Of a stretch of 15,043 nt of DNA, positions 1 to 6,253 are shown one piece after another. The stretch covers positions 1 to 15,043 of the forward strand of contig JAFOYD010000015.1 of the NCBI GenBank assembly GCA_017391545.1, in the 5' to 3' direction. Each line of letters starts with the position of its first letter. The stretch's first letter is position 1. The notes under the pieces were generated by a model that did not search any database, was not told the DNA's origin, and saw only the letters and a list, made by a program, of their open reading frames with translations. A program made the translations under genes and the position numbers. This DNA is from Lachnospiraceae bacterium. Lineage in GTDB: Bacteria > Bacillota > Clostridia > Lachnospirales > Lachnospiraceae.

Positions 1-2
1 GA

Positions 3-959
3 AGTGACGGAACAGGCGAAAGCAGCGGAGACGGAAGCGGAAGTGAAGGTGGAGATGCCGGAGACGGAAGTGGAAAGACAGGAGATGGAAGTGGAAGTGA
101 AGGTGGAAATACCGGAGACGGAAGCGGAAATGCTGGAGATGGAAGTGGAAGTGAAGGTGGAGATGCCGGAGACGGAAGCGGAGACGGAAATGATTCGGAT
201 GAAGGCAGCTCGGCAGGACTGCCTGATGATATCGCAAATAAGCTGGAAGCCTTTATGGCAGTCAGTGAGCTGGATCCGGATGCCGCAAAGGCAGCACTTG
301 GAGAAATCAAGAATGCGGTAGACAATTCAGCAGGACTTGATGCATCCACAGCAAATGCACTTGCCGCAGAACTAAGTGATGCAGAGCAGAAACTGGATCA
401 AATGTCGACTGATCAGTTATCTACAAGTGATTTGACAGAACTGATCGAGGACATATTGGGTGGATCATTTGAAGACAGTAACGACGCAAGTCAGGTAGCA
501 ACCGTTGCAGCACTTGACCAGTATGCGATGGAAAACAGAAACAGTGATGCAAAGGCGCTGGCACTTTCCTATGTGAACAAGCTGGCTGATCGTGGAAATC
601 CGTATGTTTATAAAAAGTACAATCAGGAAAAAGCAGAATATGTATCCCTGCAGTCCGTGGGAAAGGTGCTGGGCTACCGATATATTTTTGACGATGCGCA
701 TTACAGTGTCACGCTCAGTAAAGCGGGTGAATACTATCTGTTTACCAATCGGAAACAGGAGTACACTTTGACAGGTGGAAATACAGATCAGTTGGAAAAG
801 CCGGCTGGATTTATGCAGACGGTTTACATTTCTTCGGCAGACAGCGAAAAGCTTTTTGGAGCGAAGGCAGGGTATCTGGATAGTTCTGAACAGTATGCAC
901 TGCTGATTACACCAAAGCTTGAAAGCAAAATTGCTGACATTTATGAACAGTTAAAGTAA
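3..959 (+). CDS. Secreted-type protein with Gly/Asp/Ser repeat linker and C-terminal stalk-like domain (5' end missing)
   Basis: The reading frame is open from the window edge to a TAA at 957-959, showing 318 residues; the start lies upstream. Residues 9-62 are a low-complexity linker built from G-D-G-S-G units, followed by an acidic stretch and a mostly helical, Ala/Asp/Leu-rich region (about 73-205). Residues about 213-302 (YVSLQSVGKVLGYRY, then a beta-rich part with a YISSADSEKLFG segment) resemble the copper amine oxidase N-terminal-like 'stalk' domain that is common in secreted Bacillota proteins. This is pattern recognition, not a search. The signal peptide or anchor, if any, would be outside the window. 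The cap gene begins 15 bases later behind a GGGGGCAGG ribosome site, so the two are probably co-transcribed. Its role in the injection system is unknown; envelope attachment or a secreted accessory function are guesses. Confidence 0.75.
   Translation, partial: SDGTGESSGDGSGSEGGDAGDGSGKTGDGSGSEGGNTGDGSGNAGDGSGSEGGDAGDGSGDGNDSDEGSSAGLPDDIANKLEAFMAVSELDPDAAKAALGEIKNAVDNSAGLDASTANALAAELSDAEQKLDQMSTDQLSTSDLTELIEDILGGSFEDSNDASQVATVAALDQYAMENRNSDAKALALSYVNKLADRGNPYVYKKYNQEKAEYVSLQSVGKVLGYRYIFDDAHYSVTLSKAGEYYLFTNRKQEYTLTGGNTDQLEKPAGFMQTVYISSADSEKLFGAKAGYLDSSEQYALLITPKLESKIADIYEQLK
27..188 (+). repeat. Three tandem 54-bp repeats inside the first gene
   Basis: Units lie at 27-80, 81-134 and 135-188. 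Each encodes 18 residues of the pattern GDGSGSEGG-x-x-GDGSG-x-x, where x-x is D-A/K-T, N-T/N-A and D-A/D-G. The unit length is a multiple of three, so gain or loss of copies would leave the frame intact. The purine-rich repeat also keeps another forward frame open (4-321), which is a by-product and not a gene. Confidence 0.9.
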
Positions 960-974
960 GGGGGCAGGCATGAA

Positions 975-1574
975 ATGGCAGACTATACAATTATATCAGA
1001 TGTGAGCGCGTATATTGTGCGTACACTGAGGGAAAAGATGTGTCCTGAACCTGTTCCCTCGCCTAATAATATTGAGATTTCCTCACCTGCGTCTCAGGAC
1101 GTGGACTATATCATAGGTCTTTACCTCTATGATATCAAGGAGGAAAACCTGATGTCCCAGCCCGAAATGATTCGCAAGGGCAGGGTACAGCTGACAAGGC
1201 CGCCAAAACCATATAGTCTTTATTATATGGTGTTTATCAACGGTTCTTCCCAGATGGGATTAAAAGCACCGGATATACAAAAAATTATAGGAAGGATCGC
1301 ACAGATTGTAAATGATAACAATTCTGTGTATCCGCATGAACTGCAACCATGGCTGGATGCAACAGAGCCTCCAATCGTGCTGACTCAGGCGAAGATAGCA
1401 CTTGAAGAGAAGGTAAGGGTGTGGCAGGCAATCAACAAGCCATATCAGATTAGTCTGTTCTATAAGGCGGCACCCGTATTCGTATCCAGCGAGATTGTGG
1501 TAGAACCTCCAAGGGTTAATGAAGCATCCTTTGACATTAATCTCATGGGCAGAGAAAGGGGGAAACAGCAATAA
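975..1574 (+). CDS. Tail terminator/cap protein, DUF4255 (Pvc16/Afp16-like)
   Basis: This 199-residue protein has the features of the DUF4255/Pvc16_N family: an N-terminal helix after MADYTIISDVSAYIVRTL, a P-x-P-x-N-I-E-I-S-S-P stretch (about residues 28-39), then a strand-rich LYLYDIKEEN segment and PPxPYSLYYMVF (about 75-86). In PVC and Afp particles this protein caps the distal end of the sheath-tube and ends polymerisation. The start is the ATG at 975 behind GGGGGCAGG; an out-of-frame ATG lies at 970. It sits at the front of the structural genes, whereas in PVC and Afp it is the last gene. Its stop directly abuts the next gene's GTG, so the two are probably translationally coupled. Family assignment is strong; the capping role is by homology. 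Confidence 0.88.
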   Translation: MADYTIISDVSAYIVRTLREKMCPEPVPSPNNIEISSPASQDVDYIIGLYLYDIKEENLMSQPEMIRKGRVQLTRPPKPYSLYYMVFINGSSQMGLKAPDIQKIIGRIAQIVNDNNSVYPHELQPWLDATEPPIVLTQAKIALEEKVRVWQAINKPYQISLFYKAAPVFVSSEIVVEPPRVNEASFDINLMGRERGKQQ

Positions 1575-2309
1575 GTGGCAGAAGGACATATTTCTTTTAA
1601 GCTTGACCTGATCGTACATCTGGTCGATACCACGACAGGATATTCTGTTTCACAGAAGCAGGCAGTGATTCGCGGAAACGGAGAAACGCTCGTGCTCCTG
1701 GAACGGGGGACAGGATACTACATCCTGATCAATCATGGAAGAGAGGATATGCATCTGGAAGTGAATGTAAAAGGATATCTGCCGGCAGAGGCGGAAGTTT
1801 CATATGCGAATCTCTCAGAGGATTATCCGGAGGTAGAGATTCCCCTGATACCGCAGATCAAGTCCTATGGATATACCGATCTGGTAACGATGGAGGGCAA
1901 TCAAAGCGATATTGAATCCATCGATGCCATTCCACTTCACAATCCATGGGCAAAGACGGCAGGGTATGTGGAACGAAAGCTGTTGCTTAAGCTTTTTAAT
2001 GCAAAGGAAATGAACGAGCAGACCTATGCACTCTATCATGAGGACAAAATGCAGTTCGAGGAATTTCGAATTGTACAGAAAAAGGACAAGCTGACATTAA
2101 AGCTCTTCTCACCACTGGTTGGGGATTGCAAGCCTGAGGAACAGGTTACACGGATCATACGCGGCAAGACAGATCAGGAAGGGAATTACCTGCTGCGTGT
2201 GAGAGAGGATGGTAACGGAACAGAGTATCTGGTTCGTTATGTTGTAAGAGGGAACGCGAAGTATAAACGGATATCATTTGATCATCCTGAGGATAGGAGG
2301 TTGGAATAG
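1575..2309 (+). CDS. Unrecognised CIS-associated protein with N-terminal beta-sandwich-like region
   Basis: This 244-residue protein is not confidently assigned. It starts with GTG immediately after the preceding TAA, with an AAAGGGGGA ribosome site about 11 bases upstream. Residues about 9-85 alternate hydrophobic strands, with L-V-D-T-T-T-G-Y near the start and V-K-G-Y-L-P later. That layout recalls the carboxypeptidase-regulatory-like (CarboxypepD_reg) beta-sandwich found in other phage-tail and CIS accessory proteins. The C-terminal half is charged and strand-rich. It has no signal peptide, membrane segment or catalytic motif that I can see. Lying between the cap and tip genes it is probably structural or needed for assembly, but that is inference from position only. 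An SD for the next gene (AGGAGG, 2295-2300) lies within its last codons. Confidence 0.8.
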   Translation: MAEGHISFKLDLIVHLVDTTTGYSVSQKQAVIRGNGETLVLLERGTGYYILINHGREDMHLEVNVKGYLPAEAEVSYANLSEDYPEVEIPLIPQIKSYGYTDLVTMEGNQSDIESIDAIPLHNPWAKTAGYVERKLLLKLFNAKEMNEQTYALYHEDKMQFEEFRIVQKKDKLTLKLFSPLVGDCKPEEQVTRIIRGKTDQEGNYLLRVREDGNGTEYLVRYVVRGNAKYKRISFDHPEDRRLE

Positions 2310-2310
2310 G

Positions 2311-2700
2311 ATGGGAGTTTTGGCAGTGTCAGGCGCTCAGTGTACATGTCCCTTTGGAACAAGCCCATGCAGTCTGCAGGTCACATCGCAGTTGTCATGT
2401 CTTGCGGAGGGAAAACCGATCGCGACGATACAGGATATGCAGCCGGGAGCGAATTTAGCGACCTTCGGTATGTGTTCCTCACTGGCGAATCCTACGGTAG
2501 CAGCGGCAACGGCAGCGGCCCTTGGAGTGCTTACCCCGCAGCCCTGCACGATGGTTCCGGCAGGAACCTGGATTCCGACAAATCCAAAAATAATGGTGGG
2601 AGGGATCCCATGTCTCACCAATGAAGCAACCCTTTTGTGCGGCTTTGGAGCCGGAACAATCAAAATGATATCACCGGGACAGACAAAGGTTCTGGTGTAG
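2311..2700 (+). CDS. PAAR-like spike-tip protein, DUF4280
   Basis: A 129-residue protein of the DUF4280 PAAR-like family: VLAVSGAQCTCPFGTSP at the start, then the signature FGMCSSLANPTVAAATAAALG (residues 52-72), a W-x-P-x-x-P stretch, GGIPCLTNEATLLCGFGA and a PGQ near the end. PAAR-type proteins cap the spike beneath the baseplate and form the piercing tip, sometimes bearing effectors; no effector extension is present here. It has eight cysteines (11, 13, 20, 30, 55, 79, 101, 110), possible metal ligands at the tip. An in-frame ATG at 2278 would lengthen it, but AGGAGG at 2295-2300 fits the ATG at 2311, which also gives the family's usual N-terminus. It is encoded beside the cap gene rather than beside the spike gene. 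Confidence 0.9.
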   Translation: MGVLAVSGAQCTCPFGTSPCSLQVTSQLSCLAEGKPIATIQDMQPGANLATFGMCSSLANPTVAAATAAALGVLTPQPCTMVPAGTWIPTNPKIMVGGIPCLTNEATLLCGFGAGTIKMISPGQTKVLV

Positions 2701-2718
2701 AGAGAAAGGAGCAACAAT

Positions 2719-4416
2719 ATGGCACAATATTTTTCACCGGGAGTATATGTGGAAGAATATGATAATTCTCCAAGAACCATGGAAGGCGTAGGAACTTCCA
2801 TAGCAGGTTTTGTTGGATTGGCTGAAAAAGGCCAGACAATAGGTGCACCTGTATTTGTGACAAGCTACAGGGATTTTGTCAGACAGTTCGGTGGACCACT
2901 CAGTGAGTTTGGATATGGCGAGTACCGTTATCTGGCACCGAGCGTTGAACAGTTTTTTGCAAACGGAGGCGGCATGTGCTATGTGGTACGTGTGATTCCA
3001 CCTGATGCAGTAAAGGCATCTGCTCAGAAAGGAATCCTGTCTGTAGAGGCTGCGAATGAAGGAAAATGGGGCAATAGAATACAGATTACATTCAATACAG
3101 TGACGAAGCGCAAGATGCAGCTTGTCGGCAGAAATGGTGATGCTTATATCGCAAAATCCGTAGATGGTTTCCGTGAGGGAGATCTGGTGCAGGCAGGCGG
3201 GGAGTACAACCGTATCAAGTCGATCTTTGACAACAGCATTACCTTTGAGGAAGAATTTGCAGAAGAAGTTGTCGACACAGCACTCGTTCCCACAAAGCTG
3301 GTCTATCTGGTGGAAACTGACATGAGTGTCAGATATGGTGAAGAGGCTGAAAATTATGCAGGCATAAGCTTCAATGTGGCAAACCCGAATTATATCAGCT
3401 ATCGCCTGGCTAACAGTGAGCTGATTACAGTCAATGTGGAATCATTCAATACCATTCAGAATCCTGTAGAAGCAATTCTTGGCGAGGGCAATACAAGCGG
3501 AATGTTCACACTGGAAGGTGGACAGGATGGCACTATCGGCAAGATTACGGCAGGCACGTTTATCGGTGAGGATAACGGACCGGGAAAGAGAACCGGTATT
3601 GCAGCATTTGAAGAGAATACGAATGTCAGTATTCTGGCAGCGCCGGGCATCACCATTCCGGAGGTCATTATTTCCCTCGTAGGACAGTGTGAGAATTTAA
3701 AGAGCCGCTTTGCAGTCATCGATATGCCAAAGGATCTGTATAAGCCAAAGGATCTGCTCGAGTATAGGGAAATGATAGACAGTACCTACGCTGCCATGTA
3801 TCATCCATGGATACAGATCTTTGACAGGTCTGCAAATAAGCCTGATTTCATACCGCCTTCAGGAGCCATCATGGGAATCTATGCCAGAACAGATGCAACG
3901 CGCGGCGTACATAAGGCTCCGGCAAATGAGACGGTATTTGCGACCGGCTTAAGTGTTAATTACAATGCAGCAGAACAGAGCATTTTAAATCCGGCAGGAA
4001 TCAACCTGATTCGTGCACTTCCGGGACAGGGCATTCGCGTATGGGGAGCCAGAACAGCAAGCAGCAACAGCAGCTTCAAGTATGTCAATGTCAGACGTCT
4101 GTTTATCTTTGTCGAGGAAACAATCAAGGCAAGTACGAACTGGGTTGTATTTGAGCCAAATGATACAACACTCTGGGCAAGAGTACAGATGACGATTGCC
4201 AGCTTCCTCGAAGGACTGTGGAGAAACGGCATGCTGGTCGGCAGTAACGCAGCCGAGGCATTCTTCGTTGAAATCGGACCTTCAACCATGAGTAAAGACG
4301 ATATCATGAACGGCAGACTGGTCTGCAATATCGGTATTGCACCTTCACGCCCGGCAGAGTTCGTTGTTTTCCGCGTAACACAACATACTGCAGAAGCCGG
4401 TGGCGGTGAAGAATAA
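2719..4416 (+). CDS. Contractile tail sheath protein
   Basis: This 565-residue protein carries clear phage/CIS tail sheath features: N-terminal FSPGVYVEEYDNSP (residues 5-18), TSIAGFVGLAEKGQ, and YLAPSVEQFFANGGGMCYVVRV. The conserved C-terminal domain (about 400-565) contains YVNVRRLFIFVEETI, WVVFEPNDTTLWARV from residue 475 and NIGIAPSRPAEFVVFRV. The sheath polymerises around the inner tube; its contraction drives the tube through the target membrane. The start is fixed by AGAAAGGAG about 8 bases before the ATG. Only one sheath gene is visible, while PVC and Afp encode three paralogues. The middle (about 100-290) is a variable insertion-type region that I cannot assign. It is followed after 34 bases by the tube gene, the usual pairing. 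Confidence 0.97.
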   Translation: MAQYFSPGVYVEEYDNSPRTMEGVGTSIAGFVGLAEKGQTIGAPVFVTSYRDFVRQFGGPLSEFGYGEYRYLAPSVEQFFANGGGMCYVVRVIPPDAVKASAQKGILSVEAANEGKWGNRIQITFNTVTKRKMQLVGRNGDAYIAKSVDGFREGDLVQAGGEYNRIKSIFDNSITFEEEFAEEVVDTALVPTKLVYLVETDMSVRYGEEAENYAGISFNVANPNYISYRLANSELITVNVESFNTIQNPVEAILGEGNTSGMFTLEGGQDGTIGKITAGTFIGEDNGPGKRTGIAAFEENTNVSILAAPGITIPEVIISLVGQCENLKSRFAVIDMPKDLYKPKDLLEYREMIDSTYAAMYHPWIQIFDRSANKPDFIPPSGAIMGIYARTDATRGVHKAPANETVFATGLSVNYNAAEQSILNPAGINLIRALPGQGIRVWGARTASSNSSFKYVNVRRLFIFVEETIKASTNWVVFEPNDTTLWARVQMTIASFLEGLWRNGMLVGSNAAEAFFVEIGPSTMSKDDIMNGRLVCNIGIAPSRPAEFVVFRVTQHTAEAGGGEE

Positions 4417-4450
4417 AGTATATATTGGAAAGTGAAAGGAGTAGATTAGT

Positions 4451-4978
4451 ATGGCAGATGGAACACCAACCGCATATGACAATGGAAGTGGCTTAGCATA
4501 TCCATTGACAAAAATGAATTTTTTGGTGCAGCTTTCTTCAGATGAGGCAGATGCTGCATTCAGCGAGGTAACAGGAATCGAGGCATCAGCAGATGTCATT
4601 GAGTTCAGGCAGGGAAATTCCCAATTCTTATCTCCTGTGAAATTATCAGGTCTGGTAAAGCATGGCAATATCACCTTAAAATATGGATTTACCTCAAATG
4701 TTAAGTTCAAGCAGTGGATTGAAAGATGTATTGCTGATGACAGAAAGACAGCATTGCCGCGTCAGGATATCACAATTGAGCTGATTGACACGAACAATGG
4801 TATTGCTGCGACAAAATATGATAAGACAACCGGAAATACACAGAATACATGGATTTTAAAGAATGCATGGGCATGCAAATACTCAGGACCTGATCTGAAT
4901 GCGTTGCAGAGCGAGGTCGCTATTGAGAGTGTTGAGATTGCTTATGAGAGGCTTGAGATGATGAAGACCGGAAGCTGA
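4451..4978 (+). CDS. Inner tail tube protein (gp19/Hcp-like)
   Basis: A 175-residue protein of the phage T4 gp19-like tail tube family. It shows the usual N-terminal tube signature: YPLTKMNFLVQL, then AFSEVTGIEASADVIEFRQG, a long loop, and LVKHGNITLKYGF. It ends with a VAIESVEIAYERLE strand-helix. It forms the rigid tube inside the sheath. The ATG at 4451 follows AAAGGAG about 10 bases upstream. Just after its stop comes a terminator-like hairpin, which fits a need for many more sheath and tube copies than baseplate copies. Confidence 0.95.
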   Translation: MADGTPTAYDNGSGLAYPLTKMNFLVQLSSDEADAAFSEVTGIEASADVIEFRQGNSQFLSPVKLSGLVKHGNITLKYGFTSNVKFKQWIERCIADDRKTALPRQDITIELIDTNNGIAATKYDKTTGNTQNTWILKNAWACKYSGPDLNALQSEVAIESVEIAYERLEMMKTGS

Positions 4979-4994
4979 TCATCGGATATTGTAT

Positions 4995-5037
4995 TTCGGC
5001 GGCGGGGGGTAACCCTGCTGCCGGATTTCGATGTTTT
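4995..5037 (+). terminator. Terminator-like GC-rich hairpin after the tube gene (possibly partial)
   Basis: Bases 4995-5007 can pair with 5013-5025, a 13-bp stem with three G-T wobbles and a 5-base loop (GGTAA). The stem is GC-rich and begins 17 bases after the tube stop codon. The following 5026-5037 is T-rich but interrupted (TTTCGATGTTTT), so termination would be incomplete. An intrinsic, leaky terminator or attenuator between the abundant structural genes and the baseplate genes is the likely role. Confidence 0.5.
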
Positions 5038-5082
5038 ATAAGGATTCATAGTACGCAAGCGCTTTGAATCCTTATAAGACAT
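5031..5082. repeat. 18-bp inverted repeat, hairpin between tube and chaperone genes
   Basis: Bases 5031-5048 pair with 5065-5082 over 18 bp. Of these, 13 bp (5036-5048 with 5065-5077) are perfect, then one G-T wobble and four more pairs; the loop is 16 bases. No T-run follows, so it is not a classical terminator on the plus strand. It overlaps the T-rich tail of the preceding hairpin. It could be an RNA processing or stability element, an operator, or part of a bidirectional stop. The stem itself is certain; the role is unknown. Confidence 0.7.
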
Positions 5083-5092
5083 TGAATATAAG
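5064..5092 (+). promoter_or_regulatory. Weak sigma-A-like promoter candidate in the tube-chaperone gap
   Basis: TTGAAT (5064-5069) and TATAAG (5087-5092) are separated by 17 bases, giving four of six and five of six consensus matches, but the last -10 base is not T. The -35 lies in the right arm of the inverted repeat. Such matches arise often by chance in AT-rich gaps. It would restart transcription after the terminator-like hairpin if real. Confidence 0.25.
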
Positions 5093-5144
5093 GGTTATTA
5101 TGTATTCTTTGGCAGAAAGAAAATAAGTGGAGGTATCAATAATT

Positions 5145-5507
5145 ATGGAGACAGTATATGAATTTACACTTCCGAGAGGATATGTGGATAGTGATGGCGT
5201 GGTACACAGACGCGGTAAGATGCGCCTTGCCACGGCAGGAGATGAAATCAGTGCGACAAGGGATCCGCGCGTACTTAGCAATCCATCGTACCTGACAATT
5301 GTGATTCTTGCAAAAGTTATCACTGAGATCGAGGGACTTCCGACGGTCGTGCCCAATGTCGTAGAGCATCTGTTTACGGCAGACCTGGCATTTTTGCAGG
5401 ATATGTACCAGCGAATCAATGATGTGGAGCCACCGATGATGAAGGTGGTATGCCCACATTGCGGCGAGGTGATTGAAACGCCTGTAAATTTTACTATGGA
5501 GGGTTAA
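5145..5507 (+). CDS. Phage-type tail assembly chaperone with CxxC motif (zero-frame product)
   Basis: The 120-residue zero-frame product resembles phage/CIS tail assembly proteins: EFTLPRGYVDSDG, then KMRLATAGDEISATRDPRV, a hydrophobic helix NPSYLTIVILAKVIT, and a helical LFTADLAFLQDMYQRIN. It ends with a short Cys-Pro-His-Cys (103-106) knuckle, half of a zinc-ribbon-like motif. In myophage tails such proteins chaperone the tape measure and tube proteins and are absent from the finished particle. The in-frame GTG at 5127 lies inside the GTGGAGG ribosome site, so the ATG at 5145 is preferred. The gene lies between the tube and tape-measure-position genes, as in phages. Its last codons overlap a -1 frame encoding a DUF6760-like domain; see the frameshift site. 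Confidence 0.85.
   Translation: METVYEFTLPRGYVDSDGVVHRRGKMRLATAGDEISATRDPRVLSNPSYLTIVILAKVITEIEGLPTVVPNVVEHLFTADLAFLQDMYQRINDVEPPMMKVVCPHCGEVIETPVNFTMEG
5466..5492 (+). promoter_or_regulatory. Putative programmed -1 ribosomal frameshift site
   Basis: A AAT TTT (5486-5492) has the exact X-XXY-YYZ form in the zero frame (codons GTA AAT TTT). After a slip of one base back, both tRNAs could re-pair on AAA and TTT. An SD-like GAGGTG (5466-5471) lies 14 bases upstream, near the spacing at which internal SD sequences stimulate -1 shifting in E. coli dnaX; it is also needed to encode Gly-Glu-Val. The zero frame ends at TAA 5505-5507 and the -1 frame continues to 5719. I see no strong downstream stem. 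The heptamer is seen directly; function is inferred. Confidence 0.6.
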
Positions 5508-5719
5508 AGCTCTATCCGAAAGACGCACTTTATCATGAAATGGCGTTTATATCATATTATTTTCACTGGTCGAGTGAGGATGTGATGCAGCTTGACCATC
5601 AGAGCCGCAGGAGATGGTGCAGGGAAATTTCGGATATCCACAAGAGTATCAATCCCTCAAATAAGAACAAAAACAAAGAAGTCAGCATATTGGACATGAA
5701 ACCAACGAATTACCGATAA
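5492..5719 (+). CDS. DUF6760-like domain in the -1 frame, probably expressed as a fusion to the chaperone
   Basis: From the heptamer at 5486-5492 the -1 frame encodes 75 residues to TAA 5717-5719, starting YYGGLKLYPKDALYHEMAF, then ISYYFHWSSEDVMQLDHQSRR and RWCREISDIHKSIN, ending in a Lys/Asn-rich tail. The order Y-P-x-D-x-L-Y-x-E, F-H-W, L-D/E-H-x-x-R-R-R-W is that of DUF6760, a small protein family found in CIS clusters. The frame opens after a TGA at 5474-5476 and has no ATG, GTG or TTG before the conserved block. The first ATG (5540) would remove the LYPKDALYHE part, leave 59 residues, and has no SD. Fusion by frameshift would give 191 residues (116 plus 75). Alternatives are internal initiation at 5540 or a genuine or sequencing frameshift in a once-fused gene. 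Confidence 0.75.
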   Translation, partial: YYGGLKLYPKDALYHEMAFISYYFHWSSEDVMQLDHQSRRRWCREISDIHKSINPSNKNKNKEVSILDMKPTNYR

Positions 5720-5737
5720 GTGAAGGGGGGCGAAAAG

Positions 5738-6208
5738 ATGGCAGATAATACACCGCTTGAGGGGTTCAGCTTTGTGCTTCGTGTGGAAGGCATCTTTGAT
5801 CTGCCCTGCAGGGCAATCAAGAATTTGCGCAGGGAAAATGAGTTTGACTACATTCAGGAGGGGGGCGTCAACGACTACGTGCATATCAAACGGAAGGCAA
5901 TCTCAAAGCCTTTTACGTTCCAGGTCGAGCGATATGCCGGGTCGGACTACTCGATTGGGTTTGGTCAGGGGGCTAGCGCATCCATGCCCAATTTCATTGA
6001 CCCGCTTCCGCTTGGTGCAGAGCTGATTTTGCCTGTCATGCTTTTTGTTTATAAGGATATGAGTACGGTTGCACGCACTTATGTGTTTACAGGATGCACG
6101 GTGACCGGCAAAGATTATGGAGAACTGAACGCCGAAAAGAGCGAACTGGTAGTTGATACGATTACAATCGCATATCGGGAGATGATATGCCTTGACACGA
6201 CAGTGTGA
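5738..6208 (+). CDS. Second tail-tube-family protein (Pvc5/Afp5-like, tube-baseplate adaptor)
   Basis: A 156-residue protein of the conserved phage-tail-region/gp19-like group: FSFVLRVEGIFDLPCRAIKNL, then EFDYIQEGGVNDYVHIKRK and a strand-rich end with TVTGKDYGELNAEKSELVVDTITIAYRE. It is shorter than the main tube protein and diverged from it. In PVC and Afp the paralogue in this position is the tube protein joining the baseplate hub to the main tube, and the same job is inferred here. An in-frame GTG at 5720 precedes the SD; AAGGGGGG places the start at the ATG of 5738. It begins 18 bases after the DUF6760-like frame ends. Confidence 0.85.
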   Translation: MADNTPLEGFSFVLRVEGIFDLPCRAIKNLRRENEFDYIQEGGVNDYVHIKRKAISKPFTFQVERYAGSDYSIGFGQGASASMPNFIDPLPLGAELILPVMLFVYKDMSTVARTYVFTGCTVTGKDYGELNAEKSELVVDTITIAYREMICLDTTV

Positions 6209-6253
6209 TAGCATGGGAAGTGTGCGATGATATGTTAAAGGGGGGAGAAGGCG

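Noticed and set aside
4..321. A 105-residue forward frame rich in E-V-K-V-E and E-M-P-E-T repeats at the window start
   Set aside because: It is the purine-rich 54-bp repeat read in another frame. The 3-959 frame continues through the repeat into a recognisable domain, and this one ends soon after the repeat in low-quality sequence.
2337..2801. A 154-residue minus-strand frame opposite the DUF4280 gene
   Set aside because: It is antisense to a strongly recognised gene, has no ribosome site and resembles nothing known.
5498..5517. A stimulatory stem just downstream of the slippery heptamer
   Set aside because: Only a few scattered pairs form between 5498-5503 and 5512-5517; too weak to claim.
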